The notes under the pieces are model-generated. The model was given only the letters and a program-made list of their open reading frames with translations, was not told where the DNA came from and did not search any database. Positions 19,500 through 28,276 of a stretch of DNA of 64,000 nucleotides are shown here, piece after piece; position 1 is the first letter of the stretch, and each line of letters opens with the position of its first letter. The translations under genes and the position numbers were made by a program. The DNA comes from JARRKC01 sp963723965 (GTDB taxonomy: Bacteria > Acidobacteriota > UBA6911 > RPQK01 > JAPXNP01), in contig CAVRSV010000008.1 of NCBI GenBank assembly GCA_963723965.1, positions 186,001-250,000 on the forward strand, read 5' to 3'.

Positions 19500-19834
19500 T
19501 GTTTCCTCCCGCTCCTGCGCCGACGGACCGGGGCTCCGGCAGAAGGAGTCTCTGCGAACCGGCTTCCCCATCCTGTATTGTGAAGCGACAGCGGAATCAA
19601 TCTCACCCTTACACGTGAACTGCGGAACCCTGGTCACTACTCCAAGTGCCGTTCTAATCTAATACCACTCCAACAGGGAGGGGGTCCAACGGCTCTTCCT
19701 TCAGGAGTCAACGACGGACGGCGTCGAGTTTGACCGGAGCCGGGTCATATTGGGCATAATCAAGGACATCCTGTCCTCGATCTTCGAAAGGACCGCGGAG
19801 GGGAAGCCACTATTCGAGCCATCGGGAGGGGAGC
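19500..19834. other. divergent intergenic region
   Basis: These 335 bases separate the glycosyltransferase (minus) from the coiled-coil protein gene (plus) and must hold both promoters. No gene, strong consensus promoter or repeat is recognisable. Confidence 0.5.
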
Positions 19835-20737
19835 ATGGGAGGAAGAATTCCGCGACCAGGGGCCGGTGCCGGCCTTTTTCTGATCGCCTGTACGGGGCTG
19901 TTTGGGCTGAGCGGGCTGGTGGCGGGCCAGAGTGCGGACGACTTGAGCCAGAGCCTCGAGGGTCGGGCCGTGACGGTCCGAATCGATATGCCGGCCACCA
20001 AAGACGGGATCGATTTCTATCCCGAACGGGAGCAGCCGATCGATTTTTCCGAGTATGGGAAACGCCTCAAAGACTTCGGCGTGGCCCTGCGGCCGGGCGA
20101 CCGGGTCCTGATCACGAAGATCAAAGCCAAGGAAAGACACATCGAGGTCCAACTGGGCGGCGGCGGGTACGGGACCGCAGGGGACGAGTCCGCCTGGGTC
20201 GAGACCCCTACCGTGCCGAAGGGCGAGCGCGAAAAGGAGTTGGAGAAACTGCTGAAGAAGGAAGAGGACCCCGCAAAACGCCGGGCCCTCGAGCGCGAGC
20301 GGTCGGGCCTGGCGGATCAGCGCAGACGTGAAGAACGGCTGATGAAGGCCATGGCCGAACGCGTCCGGGCCGAAAAAGAAGCGCGGGTCCGGGAGCTGCG
20401 ACTCGAGGCGGGATCGCGTTTCAACGTCCGCTATGACCGCGAACTGACGGCCCAGGAGTTGACGCCGCAGAATCTCGAGGCGGTGCTGGCGCGGTTTCTG
20501 GACTTCTCGGCGCCGGCCGATCCCGATGACGGGGAGTCGGCTGCGGGGGGCTTCTCACTGCGGAAGGGTCTGCTCTGGGAGGACGTGATTGGATATTTCG
20601 GCGATCCTGCCGAGGTCAGAGAAAGAAGTGAAGGGAACCTCCGGGTCACCTCCTGCAGCTATGACCAGGGCGATGAGGTCATCCGACTGGAGTTCGTGGA
20701 AGGCGTCCTGATCCGCTACTCCGTCGAATCGAAGTGA
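19835..20737 (+). CDS. secreted coiled-coil protein of unknown function
   Basis: This is a 300-residue protein with an N-terminal signal peptide (LFLIACTGLFGLSGLVAGQ, residues 14-32). A conserved-looking globular part follows (DDLSQSLEGRAVTVRIDMPATKDGIDFYPE, VALRPGDRVLITKIKAKERHIEVQLGGGG). A highly charged coiled coil lies at about residues 128-195 (EREKELEKLLKKEEDPAKRR...RAEKEARVRELRLEA), and a C-terminal domain (LLWEDVIGYFGDPAEVRE, VTSCSYDQGDEVIRLEFVEGVLIRY) ends it. The last part resembles SmpA/BamE-like folds only in general shape. I recognise no family name. The ATG at 19835 is followed at once by the signal peptide. Confidence 0.65.
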   Translation: MGGRIPRPGAGAGLFLIACTGLFGLSGLVAGQSADDLSQSLEGRAVTVRIDMPATKDGIDFYPEREQPIDFSEYGKRLKDFGVALRPGDRVLITKIKAKERHIEVQLGGGGYGTAGDESAWVETPTVPKGEREKELEKLLKKEEDPAKRRALERERSGLADQRRREERLMKAMAERVRAEKEARVRELRLEAGSRFNVRYDRELTAQELTPQNLEAVLARFLDFSAPADPDDGESAAGGFSLRKGLLWEDVIGYFGDPAEVRERSEGNLRVTSCSYDQGDEVIRLEFVEGVLIRYSVESK

Positions 20738-20807
20738 GGGAGATTCTCGAATTCCGATCCACGATCTTCGATTTGGGGGCGCAATCGGGGCGACTGGGAA
20801 AGTCCTG

Positions 20808-20840
20808 AAATCGTAAATCGCAAATCGAAATTCGAAAATC
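20808..20840. repeat. short AAATCGNA tandem repeat
   Basis: About four imperfect copies of an 8-mer (AAATCGTA, AAATCGCA, AAATCGAA, ATTCGAAA) fill the gap between two convergent stop codons and run up to the stop of the DNA glycosylase gene. It is AT-rich relative to its surroundings. No function is evident. Confidence 0.6.
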
Positions 20841-21524
20841 CTAGATTTCCCCCGCGGCCTGCCGCAGGCACTCCAGGTACTCCTCTGCGTAGCGGTCCAG
20901 CTGTGGCCGGCGGTATTGCATGATCCAGCGGGGATGGGGCAGGACGCAGATCCGATCGAAGAACCGGTAGCGTTTGTTCAAGGCTTCGAAGTATTGCAGG
21001 TTCTTTCCCTTGCCGATGCAGATCGCGAGGCTTCGACTGAGCCCGAGGGCGATCTGGTCCTGGAGGTTCCTCGCAATCCGGGGCTCGATTCGGCGCAGGA
21101 GCGCGGCGTCGTCGTAGTAGTTGAAGTTCTTCCCGTGCCGGGTGAAGCCGAGGGGGCAGACGGCGGTGATGAAGAAGGAGCCGAAGAAGAGCGCGGGGCC
21201 GCCGAACGCACGAATGACGCGGTAGATGAAGACGCTCGAAAGTTCCGGCCGCTTGGGGAGATCGTTTTCGATCCCGAGTTCCTCCTGCAGCCGGATCGGG
21301 TCGGTGAAAGCGACGCCCGTCCGCCCGGCACCGAAGCGTCCGGGATTGATCCCGAACACTCCGATGCGGGTCGCTGTGTCCGCGAAATAGCGCTGGAAGA
21401 ACCGCTCCACGAGGCGGAGGATCGCCTCGTCGTCGTAGGCCCTCAGGATCTCGATCCCCTGCGGTACCGGCCAGTCACTCGAGAGGCGCCGGTAGTAGCG
21501 AAGGGCACGTTCACCGAAGGTCAT
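20841..21524 (-). CDS. SMUG2-type uracil-DNA glycosylase family protein
   Basis: This is a 227-residue cytosolic protein of the UDG superfamily (SMUG2/DUF4918). The active-site motif GVFGINPGRFGAGRTGVAFTDP near residues 53-74 and the late loop LPHPRWIMQYRR (His-Pro-Arg) match the family. These enzymes excise uracil or its derivatives from DNA to start base-excision repair. The length is normal. Its ATG lies 7 bases after the RND pump stop on the same strand, so it may be read from the efflux transcript. The link between the two functions is unclear and may be chance. Confidence 0.85.
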   Translation of the reverse strand: MTFGERALRYYRRLSSDWPVPQGIEILRAYDDEAILRLVERFFQRYFADTATRIGVFGINPGRFGAGRTGVAFTDPIRLQEELGIENDLPKRPELSSVFIYRVIRAFGGPALFFGSFFITAVCPLGFTRHGKNFNYYDDAALLRRIEPRIARNLQDQIALGLSRSLAICIGKGKNLQYFEALNKRYRFFDRICVLPHPRWIMQYRRPQLDRYAEEYLECLRQAAGEI

Positions 21525-21531
21525 CCGGCGA

Positions 21532-24500
21532 CTAGCCCAGTGCCGGCTCGGCGTCCACTTCGCCCTCGATCGCCTTGCTGGCCTTGCGCACCCGGACCGT
21601 CTCCATGGTGTAGAACAGCGTCGGGATCAGGAACAGGGTAATGAAGGTGGACGAGATCATGCCGCCGATCAGGACTCGAGCCATGGGGGCCTGCAGTTCC
21701 GCTCCCTCTCCGACTCCCAGGGCCATCGGCACGAGGCCGAGGACCGTGGTCAGCGTGGTCATGAGAATCGGGCGCAGTCTGCGCCGGCCGCCCTGGATCA
21801 GTGCATCCGTCACCGACATACCGTGGAGTCGTATCAACTGCAGCACATAGTCCACCAGCACGATGGCATTGTTGACGACGATGCCGACCAGCATGATGAT
21901 TCCGATGAAGGCCTGCATGTTGAAGGTCGTGTTCGTCAGGAACAGCGCCAGGATGACACCGAGTGAGGCCAGCGGCAGGGAGAACATGATCAGGAACGGA
22001 TAGCGGAAGGACTCGAACTCGGCGGCCATCACCAGGTAGACCAGAACGACGGCCAATATGAAGCCCAGTTTCAGATAGAAGAACGCCTCCTGCTGATCCT
22101 CCCAGTCTCCCGAGAAGATGACGGCTGTTTCGGGGGGAAGGCTCAGGGTCGCGATCTTGCGTTGCATGTCTTCGACGATGGAACCCATGTCGCGAGTCCC
22201 CGAGACGTTTCCGGTCACCGAGATCACCCGTTGCTGATCCCGCCGCGAAATGGCCGTCGGACCCTCACTTCGTTGGAAGCTGACCAGAGAGCTCAGCGGG
22301 ACGATCTGACCGCCGGGTGTCTGCACGGGAATGGCCAGGACATCGGCCGCACTCATGCGATCGCTCTGCTCATAGCGGACATTGATGTCGTATTCGTCAC
22401 CCTGTTCTCTGAAGTAGCTGGCCGTGGTTCCACCGAGCGCGGCCCGGATGGTCGTGGCGATCTCGGTCACGGACAGACCCATCGTGGCCGCCTTGACCCG
22501 ATCGATGAAGATGCGGCTTTCGGGGCGACCGGCGGTTCGCGTGATGCGGGCATCGGAGATCCCGTCCGTGGACTCCAGCATGCGCTTCAGTTCGACGGCC
22601 ACCTGATAGCTCTGGCTCAGGTTGTAGCCGCGTACGTCGAGGCTCAGCTGTCCGGAGTCTCCCTGAGCGATGCGCATGATGAAATTGCCGCCGGAAGCCC
22701 GTGTGCGGGAGAGAACGCCCGCGAGTTGTTCGAGCTTGGGGCGAAGCGCTTCGGCGATCTGCTGGGTACTCCGGCTACGCTCGGCCAGGGGGACCATGCT
22801 CATGCGGATTTCCGCCGTGTTCGTGTTCGCGGCGTGCCATCCTCCGGCCTCGCCCACCTCCGTGAGGACATTGACGACTTCGGGCACATTCTCCTTGATC
22901 AGAGCTTCCACCTGTCGTGTCACGTCATCGGTGACCTCCAGGCGGGTACCTTCGGGGAGCTCCAGGCTCACGCGCACTTCACCCTCATCCGTCTCGGGCT
23001 GAAACTCGAATCCGATGAACTGGATGAGAAACAGGGATCCGATCACCGCGACGAGGCTGGCGCTGATGACGAACCAGCGGTGGCGCAAGGACCAGCGGAT
23101 CCCCTCGGAGTAACTGCGGTCGAGGCCCTCGAGGGCGGTGGCCATCTTGTGGATCACCTTCTGGCGGATGGTGCCGATCTTCGGCTCCCGGACCCGAACG
23201 AACCGGCTGGCCAGAAGAGGAACCAGCGTGAGAGCCACCAGCAGGGAACTGAACAGAGAAAAGGACACGACCCAGGCCAGCTGCTGGAACAGGACTCCGG
23301 AGATGCCCTGCATGAAAACGACGGGGATGAAGACGACGACCGTCGTCAGAGTCGAGGCCGTGATGGCCATCGCGACCTCGGAGGCGCCGTTGCGGGCCGC
23401 CTTGATCTTCTCCTCGCCGTCCTGGCGATGTCGGAAGATGTTCTCCAGGACCACGATGGCATTGTCGACAAGGACGCCCACCCCCAGGGCGAGACCTCCA
23501 AACGTGATGGTGTTCAGTGTGAAGCCGTAGAAGTACATCAAGCCGAAGGTCGAGACGATCGAAATCGGGATCGAAATGGCGACGACCAACGTGCTGCGGA
23601 GATTTCTCAGGAACAGCAGCAGGATGATGATGGCCAGGATCGAGCCGTACAGGGCCGCATCCCGGACGTTGGCCACGGCACGCTCGATGAACTTGGAGTT
23701 GTCGAAGATCGTCGTGACGTGGACGTTGGGAAAGTCGCGGTTGATCCGGTCGAGCTCGGCCAGAACGGCCCTGGCGACGTCGACGGTGTTGGCTCCGGAT
23801 TGCTTCCGGATGGACATGCGCAGTCCCGGGACCCCGTTGATGCGGACCAGGTTGCGGATTTCCTGGTGACTGTCCTCGACCTTGGCGATGTCGCTGATGT
23901 AAATGGGCCGGCCCTGACGCCGCGTGACCATGGTCTTGCGGATTTCGTCGAGGCTCGTGTATTCACCCTCGGTCCGCATGAGCAGTTCGAAGTCCCCTTC
24001 GTTGACCTGACCGGCCGGCTCGTTGAGATTCTCCCGTCGCAGTGCGGCGATGACCTGGTTCGGGCTGAGGCGCAGAGCGTGCATCTTCTCCCGGTCGAGG
24101 CTCACGTGGATCTCGCGCTGCAGGCCGCCCCAAATGTCCGCCTGGGCCACACCCGGGATCCGTTCGAACCGGTACTGGAGCTGTTTTTCCGCGAAGTGTC
24201 GAAGGTCTTTGGGGGGCATGTCGCTCGACACGCCCAGGAAGACGATGGGGAACACGCCGACGTCGAACTTGAAAATACTCGGCGGATCGGCGTCATCGGG
24301 CAGCGACGCCCGGGCCCGGTCCACCCGTGTGCGGACCTCATCCGTTGCCGCCTCGATGTCGGTTCCCCATTCGAAGGAAAGCCGGACCTGGCTGGAACCT
24401 TCGGACGAGGTCGAGGTCATCTCCTTGACCGACGGCGTCGACGACAGCGCACGTTCCAGGGGAATCGTCACCAGTTCTTCCATCTCCTCGGGGCCGACTC

Positions 24501-24657
24501 CGCTGTAGGAGTCGGAGACCGTGATGGTGGGCAGCGTCATGTCCGGCATCAGATCGACGGGAAGCCGGAAGAAGGAGATGGCACCCAATAGAGACAGGAT
24601 CAGGAAGATGACGGTCGCAAAAACGGGCCGACGTATTGCTAGATCAGGCAGGTTCAT
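21532..24657 (-). CDS. RND efflux transporter, AcrB/HAE1 family
   Basis: This is a 1041-residue inner-membrane proton antiporter of normal family length. The N-terminus (PDLAIRRPVFATVIFLILSLLG) is TM1. The porter domains follow (SYSGVGPEEMEELVTIPLE, FRFERIPGVAQADIWG-like). The TM4 relay site is GVGVLVDNAIVVLENIFRH; it has Asp-Asn where AcrB has Asp-Asp, as seen in many HAE1 members. A second internal repeat ends with VGIVVNNAIVLVDYV and a basic tail. It takes compounds from the periplasm or outer leaflet and passes them to an outer-membrane channel. Its ATG overlaps the adaptor stop (ATGA, 24654-24657). No TolC-like gene is in the window. The substrate is unknown. Confidence 0.95.
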   Translation of the reverse strand: MNLPDLAIRRPVFATVIFLILSLLGAISFFRLPVDLMPDMTLPTITVSDSYSGVGPEEMEELVTIPLERALSSTPSVKEMTSTSSEGSSQVRLSFEWGTDIEAATDEVRTRVDRARASLPDDADPPSIFKFDVGVFPIVFLGVSSDMPPKDLRHFAEKQLQYRFERIPGVAQADIWGGLQREIHVSLDREKMHALRLSPNQVIAALRRENLNEPAGQVNEGDFELLMRTEGEYTSLDEIRKTMVTRRQGRPIYISDIAKVEDSHQEIRNLVRINGVPGLRMSIRKQSGANTVDVARAVLAELDRINRDFPNVHVTTIFDNSKFIERAVANVRDAALYGSILAIIILLLFLRNLRSTLVVAISIPISIVSTFGLMYFYGFTLNTITFGGLALGVGVLVDNAIVVLENIFRHRQDGEEKIKAARNGASEVAMAITASTLTTVVVFIPVVFMQGISGVLFQQLAWVVSFSLFSSLLVALTLVPLLASRFVRVREPKIGTIRQKVIHKMATALEGLDRSYSEGIRWSLRHRWFVISASLVAVIGSLFLIQFIGFEFQPETDEGEVRVSLELPEGTRLEVTDDVTRQVEALIKENVPEVVNVLTEVGEAGGWHAANTNTAEIRMSMVPLAERSRSTQQIAEALRPKLEQLAGVLSRTRASGGNFIMRIAQGDSGQLSLDVRGYNLSQSYQVAVELKRMLESTDGISDARITRTAGRPESRIFIDRVKAATMGLSVTEIATTIRAALGGTTASYFREQGDEYDINVRYEQSDRMSAADVLAIPVQTPGGQIVPLSSLVSFQRSEGPTAISRRDQQRVISVTGNVSGTRDMGSIVEDMQRKIATLSLPPETAVIFSGDWEDQQEAFFYLKLGFILAVVLVYLVMAAEFESFRYPFLIMFSLPLASLGVILALFLTNTTFNMQAFIGIIMLVGIVVNNAIVLVDYVLQLIRLHGMSVTDALIQGGRRRLRPILMTTLTTVLGLVPMALGVGEGAELQAPMARVLIGGMISSTFITLFLIPTLFYTMETVRVRKASKAIEGEVDAEPALG

Positions 24658-25817
24658 CCGATTCTCACCTTATCGCCTTCGTTGAGTTTCTGGGCGCCGG
24701 ACGTGACGACTTGCGTACCCTCTCCGAGGCCGTCGAGGACTTCGACGAAATCGCCCTGGATCCGTCCGATTTCGATGCGACGGTATTCCGTCGTCTGTTG
24801 CGAGGTCAGCAGAAAAACCCCCTTTTCGTCTCCGCGCGTCAATAGCGCGTCGCGGGGAATGGCCAACGCTTTGGTGGGCGCTCCCGCCGCAATCACCACG
24901 CGGGCGAACATGCCCGGCTTCAGGACGCCCTGATTGTTGGGGATCTCGATCTCGACGTCCGCGCTGCGCGTCTCCGGATCGAGAAACGGGCTGATGCGGG
25001 TGATCCTGCCGTCGTACTTCTGGCCCGGGACACCGTCCACCGTGATCTGTGCCGGGAGTCCTGCCCGGACCTTGCTGATCATCTGCTCAGTCACCGGAAC
25101 GACGGTCTTCAGCCGGCTCACATCGAGGACCCGGACGATGGGGACGCTGGCGCTGACCAGGGCGCCCGGATCCACATATCGGGTACCCACGAATCCGGTC
25201 AGAGGAGAATAGACCCGAGTCTGGTCCTGCTGAATCTTGAGTTCCTTGAGGCTCGCCTCCGCCTGTTCGACCTGTGCCTTCGCCAGCTCGAGTTGGGCTC
25301 GGGAGGCCCGCAGCTGGCTTTCGACGTTCTGCAGATCCTGGTTGGAGATCAACTGCTCCGAATGCAGGGCCTGGTAGCGCTCGACCTGGAGGACGAGATT
25401 GTCGTAGTTGGCCTGCTCGCGACTGACGCCGGCACGGGCCACCGCAATGGAAGCCTGCGCGCGAACGATCTGCTGCAGGAGATCCTCGTCATCGACAACG
25501 GCCAGAAGGTCGCCTTTTGCCACCGGATCCCCCCGCTGAAGGAGGACTTCCTTCAAGCGCCCGCTGATGCGGGACATGACGTCGACGGCGGCTTGGGGTT
25601 GGAGTTCGCCCAGGGCATCCAGTTGGGAATCGAACAGATGGGGCTGAGCCTCGGCGGTCTCGACCAGCATTGAGGCCCGCTGAGCCATCGGCCCGGGACC
25701 GCCCGGTCCTCCGGGCCCCGCGGCCGCGGTATCGGGCGCGCCCAGCTTCTGATACAGGCGGAAGCCGACTAACCCAAGGATGATCAGCAGGATTAGGGGT
25801 AGAAACAGTTTCTTCAC
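24654..25817 (-). CDS. RND efflux periplasmic adaptor (HlyD/AcrA family)
   Basis: This is a 387-residue membrane-fusion protein that links the RND pump to the outer membrane. A GTG start at 25817 has AAGGA 6 bases upstream. Residues 4-24 (LFLPLILLIILGLVGFRLYQK) anchor it in the inner membrane. Two lipoyl half-motifs (DVMSRISGRLKEVLLQRGDPVAKGDLL; TRVYSPLTGFVGTRYVDPGALV) flank an alpha-hairpin (residues about 120-190, AREQANYDNLVLQVERYQ...). A beta-barrel and membrane-proximal domain follow (DGRITRISPFLDPETRSADVEIEI). It is the first gene of the operon and sits directly behind the candidate operator at 25834-25863. Confidence 0.95.
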   Translation of the reverse strand: MKKLFLPLILLIILGLVGFRLYQKLGAPDTAAAGPGGPGGPGPMAQRASMLVETAEAQPHLFDSQLDALGELQPQAAVDVMSRISGRLKEVLLQRGDPVAKGDLLAVVDDEDLLQQIVRAQASIAVARAGVSREQANYDNLVLQVERYQALHSEQLISNQDLQNVESQLRASRAQLELAKAQVEQAEASLKELKIQQDQTRVYSPLTGFVGTRYVDPGALVSASVPIVRVLDVSRLKTVVPVTEQMISKVRAGLPAQITVDGVPGQKYDGRITRISPFLDPETRSADVEIEIPNNQGVLKPGMFARVVIAAGAPTKALAIPRDALLTRGDEKGVFLLTSQQTTEYRRIEIGRIQGDFVEVLDGLGEGTQVVTSGAQKLNEGDKVRIG

Positions 25818-26172
25818 TGCAGTTCCTTATTAGAATGGGTACCAAGACTCGGGAGGTACCATTTTAAGACACATTCGGTCCCGACAACGTTTCACCTTCG
25901 CAGTCTGAGGCTCATGGCGCTTCATCCGGAGGTGAACGCAGATCCCCCGGCTCGCGCGAGTGCCGTCCAACGACCTTCTCCGCTTCGCTCCGTCCATACC
26001 GCAGCATAGGTCCGCTCGAGCGCGACTCTCCCCCCTGTTTCCGAAAGGTGACAACGTTACTGATACGCTGTCGGGCGGCGACCCGTTACAGGTCATTCAC
26101 GCAAAGATAGGGCCGTCCCGTCGCCCGCTCGACGCGGACACGGGGGTGCCGGTCGGGCCGGCGGGGTCGGAC
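25818..26172. other. intergenic region with the efflux-operon promoter
   Basis: The gap lies between the efflux operon and purU, both on the minus strand. The first 70 bases hold a candidate promoter and operator. The rest has no gene with coding character and no clear terminator. Confidence 0.55.
25834..25887 (-). promoter_or_regulatory. candidate promoter and operator of the RND operon
   Basis: On the minus strand, TTGTCG (25887-25882) and TAAAAT (25866-25861) stand 15 bases apart as possible -35 and -10 boxes. Directly downstream, an inverted repeat AATGGTACC-N11-GGTACC(C)ATT spans 25863-25834, with one extra base in one arm. Its first arm overlaps the -10. An operator across the -10 and start site, in front of an efflux operon, fits a TetR- or MarR-type repressor, but no such regulator gene lies nearby. 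Confidence 0.5.
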
Positions 26173-27018
26173 TCAGGGGAACAGGACGGTTCGATTGCCG
26201 GAGACGAAGACGCGTTCTTCGAGCACCAGTTTGAGGGCCCTGGCCAGCACGACTTTCTCCACGTCGCGTCCAGCCTGAGCCATGGACGCGGCGCTGTGGG
26301 TGTGGTCCACGGGGATCACGTCCTGCGCGATGATCGGGCCTTCGTCCAGGTTGCCGGTGACGAAATGGGCCGTGGCGCCGATGATCTTCACGCCGCGCTC
26401 CGCGGCCTGGCGGTAGGGGCTGGCCCCGGCGAATGCCGGCAGGAACGAATGATGGATGTTGAGCATCCGGCTGGGATAGCGGTCGACGAAGGCCGGGGTC
26501 AGGATGCGCATGTATTTGGCCAGCACGATGAAGTCGGGAGACCAGTTCGACAGCGCGTCAAAGATGCGCTCCTCGTGCGCCTCGCGGCTCAGCCCCTCAT
26601 GGGAGAGGCACTGAAAGGGAATCTCGAAGCGGCGCGCCAACGGCTCCAGAATGGAGTGGTTGCCGATGATGGCACTGATCTCGGCATTGAGCTCTCCGTA
26701 GGCGTGGCGCAGTAGCAGATCGCCCACGCAGTGCGGCTCTCGCGTCACCATGACGACAAGCCTCTTCTTCTCCTGGCGCGACAGACGAATGGTCGCATCC
26801 GCCGGCAGGATCTCACGCAGTTCGCCCACGACTACGTCCTGGTTGCAGGGGCCTGCAAACTCGGTCCGCATGAAGAAGTGTTTTCGTTCCGAGTCGACGA
26901 ACTCACCGTTGCTGACGATATTGAGGGCGTGTCCGAGGAGGATTCCCGTAATCCGGTGGACGAGACCCTTCTGGTCCGGGCAGTCGATCAACAGAGTGTG
27001 CTGCTCCCCTTCGCTCAT
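26173..27018 (-). CDS. purU: formyltetrahydrofolate deformylase
   Basis: This is a 281-residue cytosolic enzyme that hydrolyses 10-formyl-THF to formate and THF. The N-terminal ACT domain (TLLIDCPDQKGLVHRITGILLGHALNIV) is the regulatory part. The catalytic formyltransferase-like domain has IGNHSILEPLARRFEIPFQ, the active-site IHHSFLPAFAGASPYRQA (His and nearby residues) and IIGATAHFVTGNLDEGPIIAQD, with the final Asp being the PurU/GART catalytic residue. Length is normal for PurU. It balances free THF and supplies formate for one-carbon reactions, and so relates to the formate-THF ligase at 36294. It stands alone as a transcription unit. Confidence 0.95.
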   Translation of the reverse strand: MSEGEQHTLLIDCPDQKGLVHRITGILLGHALNIVSNGEFVDSERKHFFMRTEFAGPCNQDVVVGELREILPADATIRLSRQEKKRLVVMVTREPHCVGDLLLRHAYGELNAEISAIIGNHSILEPLARRFEIPFQCLSHEGLSREAHEERIFDALSNWSPDFIVLAKYMRILTPAFVDRYPSRMLNIHHSFLPAFAGASPYRQAAERGVKIIGATAHFVTGNLDEGPIIAQDVIPVDHTHSAASMAQAGRDVEKVVLARALKLVLEERVFVSGNRTVLFP

Positions 27019-27150
27019 GTCGGCTTTTCATGATACGGGCTGGGCCACGCTGTTTCCAGGTGAATCAGACGTGAGCGTCTCGACGCGGCGTCGGGCGGCT
27101 GGTGCCCCGAAAGCGCTGATCAGCAGGCGCCTGGCAGCCCCCGACCCGGG

Positions 27151-28014
27151 CTAGAGAATGAGCAGCAACATGCCGGCGAACATCAGGCAGGCGGCGGGGA
27201 TCCGATGCCGGAGGCCTCCTTCGTGGAAGACCAGGACCCCGATGAGAGCCGAAACGATGCCGCCGGCCCGCTTGACGGCTTCCACGTAGGAGACGAGCAG
27301 CTCGCGGTAGGCATAGAACTGCGCCAGCACCGCCACGCCGGCGACCAGGGCGGCGGCCGCCAGGAGCAGGGCCAGACGGGCCGACATCTTCGGCTGCGTC
27401 TCGGGGCTTCGAACCTGGCGCGACCAAACGACGATGAGCAGTCCGGCGCTGAGCGCGCTCATTACGAAACCCAGAAGGGCCTCCGATCCATGGGCAATGG
27501 CGATCTTGTCGAGGGAAGTGGCGCCGCCCCAGATGGTCGCCACGAGCAGCATCCGCCAGCTTCCGGGCTCGCGAAACGGAGCCGCCAGAAATTCCGCCGC
27601 CTTGATGCCCCGTTCGCGGTGCAGGAGCGCCGCCCCCACCACGATGCACGCGATCCCGGACCAGCCCCGCAGCGAGGGATACTCGGACAGGACCAGGAGA
27701 GCCACCAGAGCAGAGACAAGGGGCGTGAACCCCAGGTAGGGGATGGTCAGGGACAGTGGGGACAGCGAGACGGCCCGCACGTAGAGCAGCGACGTCAGGG
27801 TGAACAGCAGTGCCTCCACCACTCCGAGGAACAGGAAGACCCCGTCGAATCGAGGCACTCCCTCGATCCAGAGGACTCCGCCGAGGACGACGGCGGCTCC
27901 CAGATTGATGCCGATGACGACCCGCACCACGTCCAGGGAGTGCCCCAAGATCTTTCGGAGCACGTCGAGCATCACGAAGCTCAGTGAGGCGACGATCGCA
28001 AGTCCCAGACCCAT
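27151..28014 (-). CDS. EamA/DMT superfamily transporter
   Basis: This is a 287-residue inner-membrane protein with ten predicted helices in two EamA halves. The first half starts LGLAIVASLSFVMLDVLRKILG and ends PSLRGWSGIACIVVGAALL. The second starts RMLLVATIWGGATSLDKIAIAHG and ends HRIPAACLMFAGMLLLIL. The conserved pattern LxxSExP (LLVLSEYPSLRGW) and its second-half counterpart (VFHEGGLRHRIP) mark the drug/metabolite transporter fold. The substrate is unknown; members export amino acids, purines or drugs. It lies downstream of the small possible gene at 28027 and upstream of nothing on its strand. Confidence 0.85.
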   Translation of the reverse strand: MGLGLAIVASLSFVMLDVLRKILGHSLDVVRVVIGINLGAAVVLGGVLWIEGVPRFDGVFLFLGVVEALLFTLTSLLYVRAVSLSPLSLTIPYLGFTPLVSALVALLVLSEYPSLRGWSGIACIVVGAALLHRERGIKAAEFLAAPFREPGSWRMLLVATIWGGATSLDKIAIAHGSEALLGFVMSALSAGLLIVVWSRQVRSPETQPKMSARLALLLAAAALVAGVAVLAQFYAYRELLVSYVEAVKRAGGIVSALIGVLVFHEGGLRHRIPAACLMFAGMLLLIL

Positions 28015-28026
28015 GCCGCAGACAGC

Positions 28027-28236
28027 TTACACGACTCCCCGATGCTGGTCTCCCGGGTCAGGCGCCTGGGAGTGTCTTTCCATTTCCGGCGGCGGAGACT
28101 CATCCAGACCCGTGGCCGCTTGATTTTTGAGGCCGGTTTCGATCAGCCTTAGAAGATCGACCGGTCGCATGCGGCCTTTCTCCCGCCAGGCAGGGTCCTG
28201 GAGGGCTTGGGTCGCCCGCCGGACGTTCCGTCGCAC
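28027..28236 (-). CDS. possible small hypothetical protein
   Basis: This frame of 69 residues from a GTG at 28236 ends 13 bases before the EamA transporter start on the same strand. The N-terminal half (RRATQALQDPAWREKGRMRPVDLLRLIETGLKNQ) looks helical and protein-like. The C-terminal half is proline- and charge-rich. No ribosome-binding site is seen before the GTG, and an internal ATG would shorten it. It may be chance. Confidence 0.3.
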   Translation of the reverse strand: MRRNVRRATQALQDPAWREKGRMRPVDLLRLIETGLKNQAATGLDESPPPEMERHSQAPDPGDQHRGVV

Positions 28237-28276
28237 CGCGTGGCGCAGCCATGAAGATCAAACAGGAACAGAAAGC

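Noticed and set aside
22162..24591. An 809-residue plus-strand frame opposite the RND pump
   Set aside because: It is an antisense shadow of the pump gene in high-GC DNA; composition is unlike any protein family and the minus-strand frame is a clear AcrB homologue.
25830..26096. An 88-residue minus-strand frame before the efflux adaptor
   Set aside because: It covers the promoter region, has no ribosome site and no protein-like pattern.
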